Shown here piece by piece: positions 33,491 to 42,991 of a stretch of 64,000 nt of DNA. Within the stretch, counting starts at the first letter, position 1. The number at the start of each line of letters is the position of its first letter. The translations under genes were made by a program, and so were the position numbers. Source of the DNA: DASUPK01 sp963795665 (GTDB lineage: Bacteria; Actinomycetota; Thermoleophilia; Solirubrobacterales; 70-9); assembly GCA_963795665.1 (NCBI GenBank), contig CAWCIP010000002.1, positions 1-64,000 of the forward strand. Direction: 5' to 3'. The notes under the pieces are model-generated. The model saw only the letters and a program-made list of their open reading frames with translations, ran no database searches and was not told the DNA's origin.

Positions 33491-35874
33491 TGGGCCTGCC
33501 ACCCCGCAGTGTCTGGATCGACGTCCAGGGCTGCCAGAACACCGCGAACTTCGAGCGTGGAATCGCGCGGCAGGCCGCGGAGTCGACCGAGGCGCTCCTG
33601 CGGGTCGCGCCCGAGGCGATCCACAGCGTCGGCCTGACGCCGCTGCTCCCCGTCCCCTCGTCGCTCGACTTCCTGCACGGGACCGGGCTCCTGAGCTGGG
33701 CCAGCGGCAGGGGGTCCGAGCCCGATCCGCATCCCTCGATCTACCACGTCACCTCCCCCTTCGAGGGGCCGACGCCCACGGTGACCCTCGAGGAGCAATG
33801 GCCGCATTGGGCCCGCCGCGCCGGTGTTCGCCTGGTGATCACCCTGCACGACCTGATTCCGCTGCTCTTCTCCGAGCACTACGTCGATCCGGATCCGATC
33901 AACTTCTCGCGCTGGCTCGCGCGCCTGGGCATCGTGCGAGCGGCCGATCACATCCTCGCCGTCTCGCAATCCTCGGCCGCCGACGCGGTCGAGCACCTGG
34001 AGTTCGACGAGAACCGGATCACGGTGATCGACGCCGGCACCTCCACGCGGATCGCGGCGATGGTGGGCTCGCGCGAGGAGGCGGCGAAGATCGTCCGCGC
34101 GAAGTTCCCCCAGCTCACCGACGGCTTCCTGTTCTACGTCGGGGGCGGGGATTGGCGCAAGAACGTGAGGGGGCTGATCGAGGCCTACGGCCGCCTCCCC
34201 GATCGGCTCCGCGAGCGGCACCAGCTCGTCATCACCTTCAAGCTCAGCCCGGAGGGGCGTGACCTCCTCGAGCGCTTCGCCAGGAGCCAGGGCATCCGCG
34301 ACGGACAGCTGCTGCTCACGGGCTTCGTGCCGGACCGCGAGCTCTCCGCCCTCTACCGGGTCTGCGGGCTGTTCGTATTCCCCTCCCTCTACGAGGGGGC
34401 GGGCCTCCCGATCCTGGAGGCGATGGCGTGCGGCGCCCCGGTCATCGGCAGCAACGTCTCCTCCGTCCCGGAGATCCTCGGTGACGCCAGCGCGACCTTC
34501 GACCCAGCCGATCCGGCGGACGTCGCGGGCTGCATCGAGCGCACCCTGCAGAGCGATGCAGAGCTGGAGCGCCTGCGGCGCCTCTCCGCGGACCGCGCGA
34601 GCCATTTCACCTGGGATCGCGTCGCCAGCAGGGCGATCGAGGGGTACGAGCGCGCGCTGAGCGCGCCCGGGCGCCGGGACACCGTGCCTCGCCGGAGGAC
34701 GCGGCTGGCCGTCTTCACCCCGTGGCCGCCGGATGAATCCTCCGCTGCGCTCTACAGCCGCCAGCTCGTCGAGCGTCTCGCGGATCATGCCGAGGTCGAC
34801 GTGATCGTCGCCGAGCAGGATTCGGATCGACCCTACGACCGCTCGCTGGAGCCACGGGTCAGGCTGTGGCCGGCCCGGGACTTCGACTGGGTACACGAGC
34901 TGCGTGACTTCGATCGCATCCTGTACGTGCTCGGCGACTCGCCGATCTATCGCCACGCGATCGAAGGGCTGATCAGCCGCCCCGGGGCGGTGATCGCCCA
35001 CGACGTTCGGTTCAGCCGCCTCTACGAGTCGATGAAGCCTGAGTTCTGGGAGAACCCGAGCTGGATGGGCGAGAAGCTCTACGAGATGTACGGCGACCGC
35101 ATCCCTGGCGCCGACCTCTGGCGCTCAGCGGACGACCCCGAGGTCCAGGAGCGCTTCGGCGTCTATATGAGCCAGGAGGTCCAGTCCCACGCCGAGAAGG
35201 TCCTGGTCCATTCGCGCTACGCAGCGGACGTCTTGCGGATGGACCGGCTGCCCGGTGAGCCGGGCGCCGAGACGGTCGTCGTCAATCCGGGGATCCCCGA
35301 GGTGCTCCACCGCGACGGCGACCGAACTTCCGGCCCGCCCACGGTGATCTCGCACGGCGCCGGCGAGAGGCCCGAGGCAATCGACCTCCTGCTCCACGGC
35401 TTCGCCGTGCTGGCCGCCGGGCGGCCCGAGGCGAGGCTCGTGTTGCTCGGACACCTGGAGGAGGCGGCCGAGCGCCGGCTGCACGAAACGGCGTCGAACC
35501 TCGGGATCGGAGACGCGATCGCGCTGCGGGGCCACCTGGAGGACGCCGAATACTGGCGCGCCCTCGGCGAGGCCGACGTGGCGGTACAGCTCAGGACCAG
35601 CTCGGATGGCGAGGTGTCCGGATCGGTCTGCGACTGCCTGGCGGCCCGCGTCCCGACCATCGTCTCGGCGGTCGGCTGGATGGAGGAGCTGCCCGGACCC
35701 GCCGTCCTGCATCTGCCTCGGGACGGTGCCCCGTCCGCCCTCGCCGAGCAGATCGATCAGGTCCTGGACGATTCCGCGCTGCGCGAGCGGATCAGGACCG
35801 CCCAGGACGATTACGCCGCGGCGAACTCCTACGAGCGGGTCGCCGAGCGCTACGCGGAGCTGCTCGAGCTCTGA
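33490..35874 (+). CDS. Two-domain GT4 glycosyltransferase
   Basis: 794 aa with two GT-B glycosyltransferase domains in one chain. The first (residues 1-400) has DVQGCQNTANFERGIARQ, YVGGGDWRKNVRGLIEAY and FPSLYEGAGLPILEAMACG, the last being the E-x7-E donor motif of family 4. The second (about 410-790) starts RLAVFTPWPPDESSAALYSR and has VISHGAGERPEAIDLLLHGF and SGSVCDCLAARVPTIVSAVG. The first domain is paralogous to the single-domain enzyme at 44633. Two successive sugar additions by one protein are inferred. ATG 33490 shares its A with the upstream stop (TGATG). Confidence 0.9.
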   Translation: MGLPPRSVWIDVQGCQNTANFERGIARQAAESTEALLRVAPEAIHSVGLTPLLPVPSSLDFLHGTGLLSWASGRGSEPDPHPSIYHVTSPFEGPTPTVTLEEQWPHWARRAGVRLVITLHDLIPLLFSEHYVDPDPINFSRWLARLGIVRAADHILAVSQSSAADAVEHLEFDENRITVIDAGTSTRIAAMVGSREEAAKIVRAKFPQLTDGFLFYVGGGDWRKNVRGLIEAYGRLPDRLRERHQLVITFKLSPEGRDLLERFARSQGIRDGQLLLTGFVPDRELSALYRVCGLFVFPSLYEGAGLPILEAMACGAPVIGSNVSSVPEILGDASATFDPADPADVAGCIERTLQSDAELERLRRLSADRASHFTWDRVASRAIEGYERALSAPGRRDTVPRRRTRLAVFTPWPPDESSAALYSRQLVERLADHAEVDVIVAEQDSDRPYDRSLEPRVRLWPARDFDWVHELRDFDRILYVLGDSPIYRHAIEGLISRPGAVIAHDVRFSRLYESMKPEFWENPSWMGEKLYEMYGDRIPGADLWRSADDPEVQERFGVYMSQEVQSHAEKVLVHSRYAADVLRMDRLPGEPGAETVVVNPGIPEVLHRDGDRTSGPPTVISHGAGERPEAIDLLLHGFAVLAAGRPEARLVLLGHLEEAAERRLHETASNLGIGDAIALRGHLEDAEYWRALGEADVAVQLRTSSDGEVSGSVCDCLAARVPTIVSAVGWMEELPGPAVLHLPRDGAPSALAEQIDQVLDDSALRERIRTAQDDYAAANSYERVAERYAELLEL

Positions 35875-35886
35875 CCCGGCGATCGC

Positions 35887-37182
35887 CTAGCCCGGCGTAC
35901 TGGCCGGGTCGGTGATCGCTTCGAAGGCGGCGGTGCTGACGGCGTCGAGCGACCAGGTGTGGTCGACGAGCACGGTGCGGTAGTCCATGATCCCCTCCTG
36001 GGTGCCGCCCCGGCCGTGGAAGTCCCCGCCGGCGACGGTCAGCTCGGAGACGTGGTTGACCGCGTCAAGGCGCTCCCCCGCGGCGTCGGCACGCAGGTCG
36101 ACGTAGTACTGGCCGGCGGGCAGCGGGCAGCGGTGCACCGTGCAGCGCAGCTCGCCCCGCTCCGGGATCTCGGTGAAGGTCGTGCCGGTCGCCGCAGTGT
36201 CGAGGTCCAGCAGCGGCGTCTGGTCGCTCAGGGTGAGGATCGTCAGGTTGAAGCGAGAGCCCCGCAGCGCCTCCTGCGTGTGCTTCTCGAAGCTGAGCAC
36301 CATGTCGAAGTCCTCGCCGGTGGCGGGGCTGTCGATCACCTGCCCATCCCGCTCCAGCCGGAAGTCCACGAAGCGAAGCTTGCCGTTGCCGTGACGCCGC
36401 CGGTCCTTGAGCCCGCGATCGAAATCGGAGGTGACGTCGCCGACGTAGGCGTCGATGACGTCGCCGACCTTGCCGGCCGCCGCGACCCGGCCCTCCGAGA
36501 GCATGATCGCCCGGTCGCAGAGGTTCACCACGGAGGGCAGGTTGTGGCTGATGAAGACCACGGTGCGTCCCTCCCGCGACGCCGTCTCCATCCGGCCGAG
36601 GCACTTCTGCTGGAAGGAGAGGTCCCCGACGGAGAGCACCTCGTCGATGATCAGGATCTCTGGCTCCAGGTGGGCGGCGACCGAGAAGGCGAGCCGCAGC
36701 TGCATGCCACTCGAGTAGCGCTTCACGGGCGTGTCGACGAACGGGCCGATGTCGGCGAAGTCCACGATCTCCTCGAAGCGGTCCTGGATCTCTCGACGCT
36801 TCATGTTGAGGATCGCCCCGTTGAGGAAGACGTTCTCCCGGCCGGTCAGCTCCGGGTGGAAACCTGTGCCCACCTCCAACAGCGCCCCGACCCGCCCGTG
36901 CAGACGCGCCTCTCCCTTCGTCGGCGGCGTGATCCGGGAGAGGATCTTGAGCAGGGTGCTCTTGCCGGCGCCGTTGTGTCCGATCACGCCCAGCGTCTCG
37001 CCTCGCTTCACCTCGAAGTTGATGTCGCGCAGCGCCCAGAACTCCTGGGGCTTTTGGCGGCGGCCCATCGACTTGAACCGCTCTGTGATGCGCTCGGTGA
37101 GCAACAGGTAGCCGCCCTGGTCCGCGCTGATCTCGTAGCGCTTGCCCAGGTCGCTGACCTCAATGGCGTTGTCGTTGCTCAT
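35887..37182 (-). CDS. Polysaccharide ABC exporter ATPase, Wzt-like with C-terminal domain
   Basis: 431 aa. The nucleotide-binding domain has Walker A GHNGAGKSTLLKIL, the TagH/Wzt-type HGRVGALLEVGTGFHPELTG, the signature YSSGMQLRLAFS and Walker B LIIDEVLSVGD. After about residue 260 a beta-rich domain begins (RFVDFRLERDGQVIDSPATG), like the glycan-recognition domain of Wzt proteins that bind the chain end. It powers export of finished, carrier-linked polysaccharide. Its ATG at 37182 overlaps the stop of the permease gene. It converges with the GT4 gene, 12 nt away. Confidence 0.94.
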   Translation of the reverse strand: MSNDNAIEVSDLGKRYEISADQGGYLLLTERITERFKSMGRRQKPQEFWALRDINFEVKRGETLGVIGHNGAGKSTLLKILSRITPPTKGEARLHGRVGALLEVGTGFHPELTGRENVFLNGAILNMKRREIQDRFEEIVDFADIGPFVDTPVKRYSSGMQLRLAFSVAAHLEPEILIIDEVLSVGDLSFQQKCLGRMETASREGRTVVFISHNLPSVVNLCDRAIMLSEGRVAAAGKVGDVIDAYVGDVTSDFDRGLKDRRRHGNGKLRFVDFRLERDGQVIDSPATGEDFDMVLSFEKHTQEALRGSRFNLTILTLSDQTPLLDLDTAATGTTFTEIPERGELRCTVHRCPLPAGQYYVDLRADAAGERLDAVNHVSELTVAGGDFHGRGGTQEGIMDYRTVLVDHTWSLDAVSTAAFEAITDPASTPG

Positions 37183-38042
37183 ATGACGTCGGCGAAGAAC
37201 CGCTCCGCGCGCCGGAAGTAGAGGATCGATCCGAGCAGGAGAAGGACGGCGCTCACGACCGAAATCAGGACCTTGGCGGCGCTCGGTGCCGGCTGATCGA
37301 GCAGCGCCCAGCGGGTGCCGTCGAGGACGGTGGCCATGGGGTTGACGTAGTAGGCGTAGGACCAGAACTTGCCCGCCTGCTCACCCACCGTCGTGCCCGA
37401 GTAGAGCACCGGGCTGACGAAGAACATGATCTGGACCAGCATCGGGACCAGCACCTGGACGTCCCGGTACTTCACGTTGAGCGCCGCGAGCAGGGTTGCC
37501 ATCCCGAAGGCGGTGACGACGCCGAGCAGCAGGAAGGCGGGAACGAGATAGACCGTGGAGGCGATCGAGACCCCGTAGGCGAGGGTGACAACGACCACGA
37601 CGACCAGTGCGATCGCGAGGTCGAGGATCAGCCCGAGCGCCTTCGAGATCGGCAGCGCGAGGCGGGGGAAGTACACCTTCGAGATCAGGTCAGCATCGAG
37701 CACCAGGCTCGCAGCCCCCGCGGTGATCGCCTGCGAGGTGAACTGCCACGGGACGATGCCGGCGACCGCGAAGACCGGATACGGGATATCGCCGGGGATA
37801 TTCACCTTCAGCACCAGCCCGAAGAAGAGCGCGAAGACGAAGGCGAAGATCAGCGGCTGCAGGACCGCCCAGCCGATCCCGAAGAAGCTCTGCTTGTAGC
37901 GAATCTGAAGCTCGCGCTTGGTGAGGAAGTAGATCAGCTCCCTGTGGGCCCAGAGCTCGCCCAGCCGCAGGGCGCTCCAGCGCCCCGGCGGGGAGATCAC
38001 CAGCTCGGGGTATTCCGCAGTCGTGGCCTCGGTCGTGCCCAT
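37179..38042 (-). CDS. Polysaccharide ABC exporter permease, Wzm-like (ABC-2)
   Basis: 287 aa inner-membrane protein of the ABC-2 polysaccharide group. The cytosolic start ELIYFLTKRELQIRYKQSFF is the usual amphipathic entry. Six hydrophobic segments follow, such as PLIFAFVFALFFGLVL, LGLILDLAIALVVVVVV and VLISVVSAVLLLLGSILYF. VNPMATVLDGTRWALL is a family hallmark. It pairs with the overlapping ATPase gene. ATG 38042 gives the normal N-terminus. The divergent gene at 38112 leaves a 69-nt control region. Confidence 0.93.
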   Translation of the reverse strand: MGTTEATTAEYPELVISPPGRWSALRLGELWAHRELIYFLTKRELQIRYKQSFFGIGWAVLQPLIFAFVFALFFGLVLKVNIPGDIPYPVFAVAGIVPWQFTSQAITAGAASLVLDADLISKVYFPRLALPISKALGLILDLAIALVVVVVVTLAYGVSIASTVYLVPAFLLLGVVTAFGMATLLAALNVKYRDVQVLVPMLVQIMFFVSPVLYSGTTVGEQAGKFWSYAYYVNPMATVLDGTRWALLDQPAPSAAKVLISVVSAVLLLLGSILYFRRAERFFADVI

Positions 38043-38111
38043 CTCGACCGGAACGCTACAGCCCGGGGCATTCGCCGCCCGACCCGCCGCACAGCTAGTT
38101 TTGCTGCCGAG

Positions 38112-39047
38112 ATGTGGCCCGGCCGCAGAAAGCCGCCCGACCAGCCCGCGGGGCCGGGGAGGGACGATCAGCGCGCGCTCGAGCGGCGGCTGGACGCCCT
38201 CCGCCTGCAGCTCGGCTGGCTGCAGAGCAGGGAGGCCCGCGCCGCCGGGAGCCTCTCCGACGCTGAGTTCGGCGTCTTCTCCCAGTGGGGCGAGGACGGG
38301 ATCATCCAGTTCCTCACCCGGCGCGTCCCGATCGAGAACGACGTCTTCGTGGAGATCGGGGTGCAGGACTACCGGGAGTCGAACACCCGCTTCCTGCTGG
38401 AGCAGGACGGCTGGCGCGGCCTGATCGTCGACGCCGGCACCGCGCACCAGGACTTCCTCGAGGCCAGCCAGCTCGGCTGGCGCCACTGGATCGACGCGGT
38501 CAGCGCCTTCGTCGACCGCGACAACGTCAACGAGCTGATCGCGGGTGCCGGGATCGAGGGAGACATCGGCCTGCTCTCGATCGACATCGATGGCAACGAC
38601 TACTGGGTCCTGGAGGCGATAGAGGTGGTCTCCCCGAGGATCCTTGTGGTCGAATACAACAGCGTCTTCGGGCCGGAGGCGGAGATCACCGTTCCGTACG
38701 ACCCGCGCTTCGATCGCGCGGAGGCGCATTCGTCGTGGCTCTACTTCGGCGCCTCCATCGCGGCCCTCGCGAAGCTCGCCGGGCGCCAGGGCTATTCGCT
38801 GGTCGGAAGCAATCGAGCCGGCGTCAACGCCTTCTTCGTCCGCGACGACGTCATCGGCGAGCTGCCCAGGCTGCGCCCCCGGGACGCGTACGTGAGGAGC
38901 CGCTTCCGCGAGTCGCGCGGCCCGGACGGCGAGCTCTCGCTGGCCTCCGAGCACGCGGACCGGGTCGCCCTGATGGCCGGGATGCCCGTGATCGACCTGC
39001 GCACCGGCCGGGAGACCACGGTCGAGGACGCGGTCGGCGGGTCCTGA
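38112..39047 (+). CDS. FkbM-like/surface-locus methyltransferase
   Basis: 311 aa. A charged, coiled N-terminus (about 45 aa) leads into FSQWGEDGIIQFLTRRV and FVEIGVQDYRESNTRFLLEQ, the Rossmann start of a class I methyltransferase. IGLLSIDIDGNDYWVLEAI gives the motif-IV region, and VVEYNSVFGPEA follows. This arrangement is known from many LPS and capsule loci, where the enzyme is presumed to methylate a sugar. ATG 38112. The following GT4 gene begins 8 nt after its stop. Confidence 0.85.
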   Translation: MWPGRRKPPDQPAGPGRDDQRALERRLDALRLQLGWLQSREARAAGSLSDAEFGVFSQWGEDGIIQFLTRRVPIENDVFVEIGVQDYRESNTRFLLEQDGWRGLIVDAGTAHQDFLEASQLGWRHWIDAVSAFVDRDNVNELIAGAGIEGDIGLLSIDIDGNDYWVLEAIEVVSPRILVVEYNSVFGPEAEITVPYDPRFDRAEAHSSWLYFGASIAALAKLAGRQGYSLVGSNRAGVNAFFVRDDVIGELPRLRPRDAYVRSRFRESRGPDGELSLASEHADRVALMAGMPVIDLRTGRETTVEDAVGGS

Positions 39048-39055
39048 GCGCCCCG

Positions 39056-40309
39056 ATGAGGCCGCTGCGCGTCTGCATCGACGCCCGGATGGAGACCGGC
39101 GTGCTCGGCGGCGTCGAGCAGGTCGTGATCGGGGTCGCCGACGCGCTCTCCCGCCTGGAGGACGGCGACGAGGAGTACCTCTTCCTGACCACGGAGGGGA
39201 AGGACGACTGGCTCCGCCCCCACCTGACCGGGCCGTGCCGGGCGATGCCGGCCGGCCGGCCGCCGGTGTGGGCGCGGCGCCGCTACATGCTGCGGGACCT
39301 GCTCTCCCGGCTTCGGCTGGTCAAGCCGCCCCTTCGTCCCCCGCGGGCTCGGGGCGAGGTGATGGTCTCCGAGGGGACGATCGAGCACGCCGGGGTGGAC
39401 GTCGTCCACTTCCTCTGCCAGATGGCCTTCCTCACGGGCGTCCCGTCCATCTACCACCCGCACGACCTCCAGCACGTTCACCTGCCCGAGGCGCTGCCGG
39501 CGAGGGACGTGGAGCTGCGCGAGCTCTGGTACCGGGCGTTCTGCGAGCAGGCCTCGCTGGTGGTGCTGATGACCCGGTGGGGTAGGCGGGACCTGATCGA
39601 GAGCTACGGGCTGCCCCAGGAGCGGACCGCGGTCGTTCCCTGGGGGACGGTCACGGACGCCTACCCCGAGCCCAGCGAGGCGGAGATCGCCGAGGCCCGC
39701 GCCGAGCTGAGCCTCCCCGAGGCCTTCCTCCTCTACCCGGCGCAGACCTGGGCCCACAAGAACCACGAGGGCCTCCTGGAGGCACTCGCCCTGCTCGAGG
39801 AGCGGCACGGCTCCGCGCCGGCGGTGGTCTGCTCAGGCCACCGGAACGAGCTCTACCCGCGGCTCGCCGAGCGCGCCAGGCGACTCGGCCTGGAGAGGAC
39901 GATCCGGTTCGTGGGGTTCGTCAGCCCGCTCCGGATGCGCTGCCTGTACGAGCTGGCCACCGGCCTGATCTTCCCGAGCAGGTTCGAGGGCTGGGGGATG
40001 CCCGTCACCGAGGCCTTCTCCCTCGGGGTCCCCGTCGCCTGCTCCTCGGCGACCGCCCTGCCGGAGACGGCCGCCGGAGCGGCCCTGCTCTTCGATCCCG
40101 ACGATCCCGCACAGATCGCCGAGGCAGCCTGGCGCCTCTGGACGGACCCGGACCTGCGGGCGAGCCTGGTGGAGCGTGGGCGGCTGCGCGCCGCCAAGCT
40201 CAGCTTCGACCGGGCGGCCAGGACCTTCCGCGCCCACTACCGGCGAATCGGGGGCCGCCCGCTCACCGACGAGGACAGGGCGCTGGTCCGCGCCTCGATC
40301 GCCGCCTGA
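39056..40309 (+). CDS. Family 4 glycosyltransferase
   Basis: 417 aa GT-B enzyme. LRVCIDARMETGVLGGVEQV is the glycine-rich N-terminal loop. YPAQTWAHKNHEGLLEALAL and FPSRFEGWGMPVTEAFSLG, the E-x7-E donor site, identify family 4. The mannosyl/rhamnosyl-type 'HKNH' segment is visible, but the sugar is not proven. A close paralog lies at 46179-47438 on the other strand (same VCIDAR...GGVEQVVIG start, same AHYRRIGGRPL-type end). ATG 39056. Confidence 0.92.
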   Translation: MRPLRVCIDARMETGVLGGVEQVVIGVADALSRLEDGDEEYLFLTTEGKDDWLRPHLTGPCRAMPAGRPPVWARRRYMLRDLLSRLRLVKPPLRPPRARGEVMVSEGTIEHAGVDVVHFLCQMAFLTGVPSIYHPHDLQHVHLPEALPARDVELRELWYRAFCEQASLVVLMTRWGRRDLIESYGLPQERTAVVPWGTVTDAYPEPSEAEIAEARAELSLPEAFLLYPAQTWAHKNHEGLLEALALLEERHGSAPAVVCSGHRNELYPRLAERARRLGLERTIRFVGFVSPLRMRCLYELATGLIFPSRFEGWGMPVTEAFSLGVPVACSSATALPETAAGAALLFDPDDPAQIAEAAWRLWTDPDLRASLVERGRLRAAKLSFDRAARTFRAHYRRIGGRPLTDEDRALVRASIAA

Positions 40310-40329
40310 CCCGGCCCGGATCTCCTCCC

Positions 40330-40335
40330 TACAAT
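40330..40335 (+). promoter_or_regulatory. -10 box, leaderless start
   Basis: TACAAT lies 11 nt before the ATG at 40347 with no Shine-Dalgarno between them. A separate leaderless promoter for this GT2 within the gene cluster is inferred. Confidence 0.4.
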
Positions 40336-40346
40336 CGCCGCCGCCC

Positions 40347-41288
40347 ATGGCCCCGAAGCTGTCGGTGATCACGCCGACCTACAACCAGGCGCAGTTCATC
40401 GAGCGGACGATCGAGTCGGTGCTGGAGCAGGGCTACGAGAACCTCGAGTACGTGATCGTCGACGGCGGCTCGACCGACGGCACGGTCGACGTGATCCGCC
40501 GCTACGAGCGACACCTGGCCTGGTGGGTGTCGGAGCCGGACGAGGGGCAGACCGATGCGATCAATAAGGGGATCCGGGGGACCAGCGGGGAGATCGTGGC
40601 CTACATCAACTCGGACGACTACTTCCTGCCGGGAGCGTTCGACCGGGCGATCGGGCTGTTCGAGAGCACCGATGCGATGTACGTCGGCGGAGCCGTGCTC
40701 GACCTCGACACCGACGGCCGGCTCACGGAGATCGGCGTGTGGCGGCCCGAGCCGCCCGAGCGCTACGAGAGGCAGTTCCCGAGGGGACGCCAGTGGTGGC
40801 TGGTCGTTCCTTTCTACCTGCCCCAGTCCTCGGTCTTCTGGCGACGCGAGGTCTTCGAGCGCAACGGCACCTTCAGCACGGACCTCCACTATGTGTTCGA
40901 CGGCGAGTTCATGTGCCGGCTCGCGCTGGCCGGAGAGAAGCTGGTGCTCGTTCCCGGGGAGGCGCTGTCGGTGCGGGGAGTGCACGAGGAGCAGAAGTCA
41001 TCCGACCCGCCCAAGTTCAGGCGGGAGATCGACACCTTCCCGGTACGGCTCGGCCACCATCTGACTCGCGCCGAGCGTCTCAAGCTTCGCCTGGCGGCGA
41101 TGCTGTACAGGATGCGGATCTACGAGTACCAGGAGGCCCTCCCTGGCCGCTGGTGGCGGCGCTGGCTCGCCGACTTCGTGCTCGGTCCGGCGCTCCGCTT
41201 CGGCGGCGGAGTGCTGGACCACGTGCCGGAGCGCATCCGGCCGCCGATTCGCGGCCGTGACCGCCGGCGAGGAGCCGACGGCGAGTAG
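40347..41288 (+). CDS. Family 2 glycosyltransferase
   Basis: 313 aa. LSVITPTYNQAQFIERTI, YVIVDGGSTDGTVDVI, SEPDEGQTDAINKGI and VAYINSDDYFLPGAF (metal site) are classical. The C-terminal third is basic and ends HVPERIRPPIRGRDRR, a feature shared with the paralog at 51194 (HVPERWRPPIRTRDR). The start is ATG 40347, with the TACAAT box 11 nt upstream. Soluble; donor unknown. It converges with the FkbM gene with no gap. Confidence 0.92.
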   Translation: MAPKLSVITPTYNQAQFIERTIESVLEQGYENLEYVIVDGGSTDGTVDVIRRYERHLAWWVSEPDEGQTDAINKGIRGTSGEIVAYINSDDYFLPGAFDRAIGLFESTDAMYVGGAVLDLDTDGRLTEIGVWRPEPPERYERQFPRGRQWWLVVPFYLPQSSVFWRREVFERNGTFSTDLHYVFDGEFMCRLALAGEKLVLVPGEALSVRGVHEEQKSSDPPKFRREIDTFPVRLGHHLTRAERLKLRLAAMLYRMRIYEYQEALPGRWWRRWLADFVLGPALRFGGGVLDHVPERIRPPIRGRDRRRGADGE

Positions 41289-42059
41289 TCAGAGCGGCGA
41301 GCGGCACAGCTCAGCGATGACCATGCCCCAGGCGTCCTCGGGCAGCGCGGAGATGGCGGCCGGCAGCTCGGCGGCGGTCACCGGGCCGCCGGCCGGCAGC
41401 GGCCACTCGTTGACGAAGACCCGGTAGCGGTACTCCCCGAGCGCCGCGAGGAGCTCCGCGCAGCGCTCGACGGCGTGGCTCATCTCCTGGTGGAACTCGA
41501 ACGTCAGCGCCGCCAGCGGCCGGCTCAGGCCGGCGATCACCTCCGCCTCGAGGCCCTCGACGTCGATCTTGCAGAAGGCCGGGGCGCCGAACCGCTCGAT
41601 CAGCGCATCCAGCGTGGTCAGCTTCACCCGCTCTGTGCCCACCCAGCCGTCGGGGGGCATTCCGCGGTGGGCGATCGCCGCCTCGCGCCACTCCTCGGAC
41701 ATCGAGGCGTGGGAGGAGCTCGTCACGGCCAGATGGAGGACGCCCTCGCCCTGGCGCTCGCCGACGGCGGTGGCGACCACCTGCACGTGCGGGTCGTCCG
41801 CGAACCGCTCCCGCAGCTCCGTCACGCATTCGGCCTGCGGCTCGACCGCGATCACCTCCGCGCCGAGCCGCCTCATCTCCGCCGTCCACTCCCCCTTGTT
41901 GGCCCCGATGTCGAAGACCGTTTCGCCCGCCCGGACGTGCGGGCGCAGGAAGCGGCGCAGCCGCCAGGCGCGATAGCGGCGCTGCATCAGACCGTGGATC
42001 CGGCCCTTCGCCGGGGTGGCGCGGCTCATTCGCCGCCGGAATCCGGGGGAGCCCCACAT
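41289..42059 (-). CDS. FkbM-family methyltransferase
   Basis: 256 aa. SAM motif I is VFDIGANKGEWTAEMRRLGA, followed by VIAVEPQAECV. The FkbM-specific region is LTTLDALIERFGAPAFCKID then VEGLEAEVIAGLS. FkbM enzymes O-methylate sugars and polyketides. Its place at the end of a run of sugar genes supports a glycan acceptor. It is encoded 3 nt behind the GNT-I-like transferase and is the last gene of this minus-strand run. Confidence 0.9.
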   Translation of the reverse strand: MWGSPGFRRRMSRATPAKGRIHGLMQRRYRAWRLRRFLRPHVRAGETVFDIGANKGEWTAEMRRLGAEVIAVEPQAECVTELRERFADDPHVQVVATAVGERQGEGVLHLAVTSSSHASMSEEWREAAIAHRGMPPDGWVGTERVKLTTLDALIERFGAPAFCKIDVEGLEAEVIAGLSRPLAALTFEFHQEMSHAVERCAELLAALGEYRYRVFVNEWPLPAGGPVTAAELPAAISALPEDAWGMVIAELCRSPL

Positions 42060-42062
42060 CGG

Positions 42063-42986
42063 CTAGGCCGGCGAGGCGCCGAAGTTCATCGCGGCGGTTC
42101 GGGCATCGGCGCGCTCGTCCCGGGAGACCGAGCGCGGATGCCGGAGCGGGAAGCGGATGCCCTCGAGCGGGAGGTTGCCGAGCGGATGGGCCGGGTCGGT
42201 GGTGTGCAGGCCCGCGGTGCCGAAGCCGATGTTCGAGACCAGGTTGCGGCGGGGCATCGCCGCGAGGCCCCTCCGCCAGAGGCAGGCGAGGGTCCACTGG
42301 TAGGCCCAGCTGTCGATCTCGCCGGCGGCGACCCTGTCCCAGGTGCTCTCCCAGAAGGAGCGCTCTCCCGGATCCGAGAATTGCTCCAGGATCGCCCTCC
42401 GGCCCTCCGGCGCCTGGAAGGCCTCCATCGCGCCGTGCCAGCGCCGCCAGGCGTGACGCCAGGTGGCCCACCCCCAGACGTGCGCGTAGCGCGAGAAGTA
42501 GTAGCTCGCGCCGAGGCGGGCGCGCAGCGACCGGGCCAGGCGCGCCCGGCGCGTCGGGGGGAGGCCCACCATCGAGAAGTTGTTGCCGCTCACGTGCATG
42601 ACCCGCTCGTCGTCACGGTATCGCCCGAGCAGCTCCTCGCTGAAGCGGAAGAAGGCCGGGTGGGGCAGACAGTCGTCCTCCAGCACGATCGCCTCCTCCA
42701 CCGAGTCGAAGACCCAGTCCAGGCCGCTCGAGAGCCGCCCGCGGCAGCCCAGGTTGACGTCGGAGTACTCGGTGCAGACCTCGCAGGGCCAGTCGACCCC
42801 CTCGACAACCGCTCGCGCCTCGCGGCAGAGGCGCGCCTCCTCGGGCCGGCCTGGACGGGGGCCGTCCGCGATCAGCAGCAGCCGGGCCGGGCGGGCCCGG
42901 CGGACCGCCGCGAACACGCGCGCCGTGAGCTCGGGCCGGCTGAAGATGGCCAGCGCGACCGGCGTCTGCAGGGGCGGCTCCGCCAC
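42063..42986 (-). CDS. GNT-I/HlpA-like nucleotide-diphospho-sugar transferase
   Basis: 307 aa GT-A protein. VALAIFSRPELTARVFAAVR opens the fold and EEAIVLEDDCLPHPAFFRF carries the acidic metal site. YFSRYAHVWGWATWRHAW is a conserved, Trp-rich acceptor region seen in bacterial proteins annotated as HlpA or GNT-I-like. It probably adds one residue to the surface glycan; the sugar is unknown. GTG 42986 lies 5 nt after the stop of the CKLC methyltransferase. Confidence 0.85.
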   Translation of the reverse strand: MAEPPLQTPVALAIFSRPELTARVFAAVRRARPARLLLIADGPRPGRPEEARLCREARAVVEGVDWPCEVCTEYSDVNLGCRGRLSSGLDWVFDSVEEAIVLEDDCLPHPAFFRFSEELLGRYRDDERVMHVSGNNFSMVGLPPTRRARLARSLRARLGASYYFSRYAHVWGWATWRHAWRRWHGAMEAFQAPEGRRAILEQFSDPGERSFWESTWDRVAAGEIDSWAYQWTLACLWRRGLAAMPRRNLVSNIGFGTAGLHTTDPAHPLGNLPLEGIRFPLRHPRSVSRDERADARTAAMNFGASPA

Positions 42987-42991
42987 GTCGC

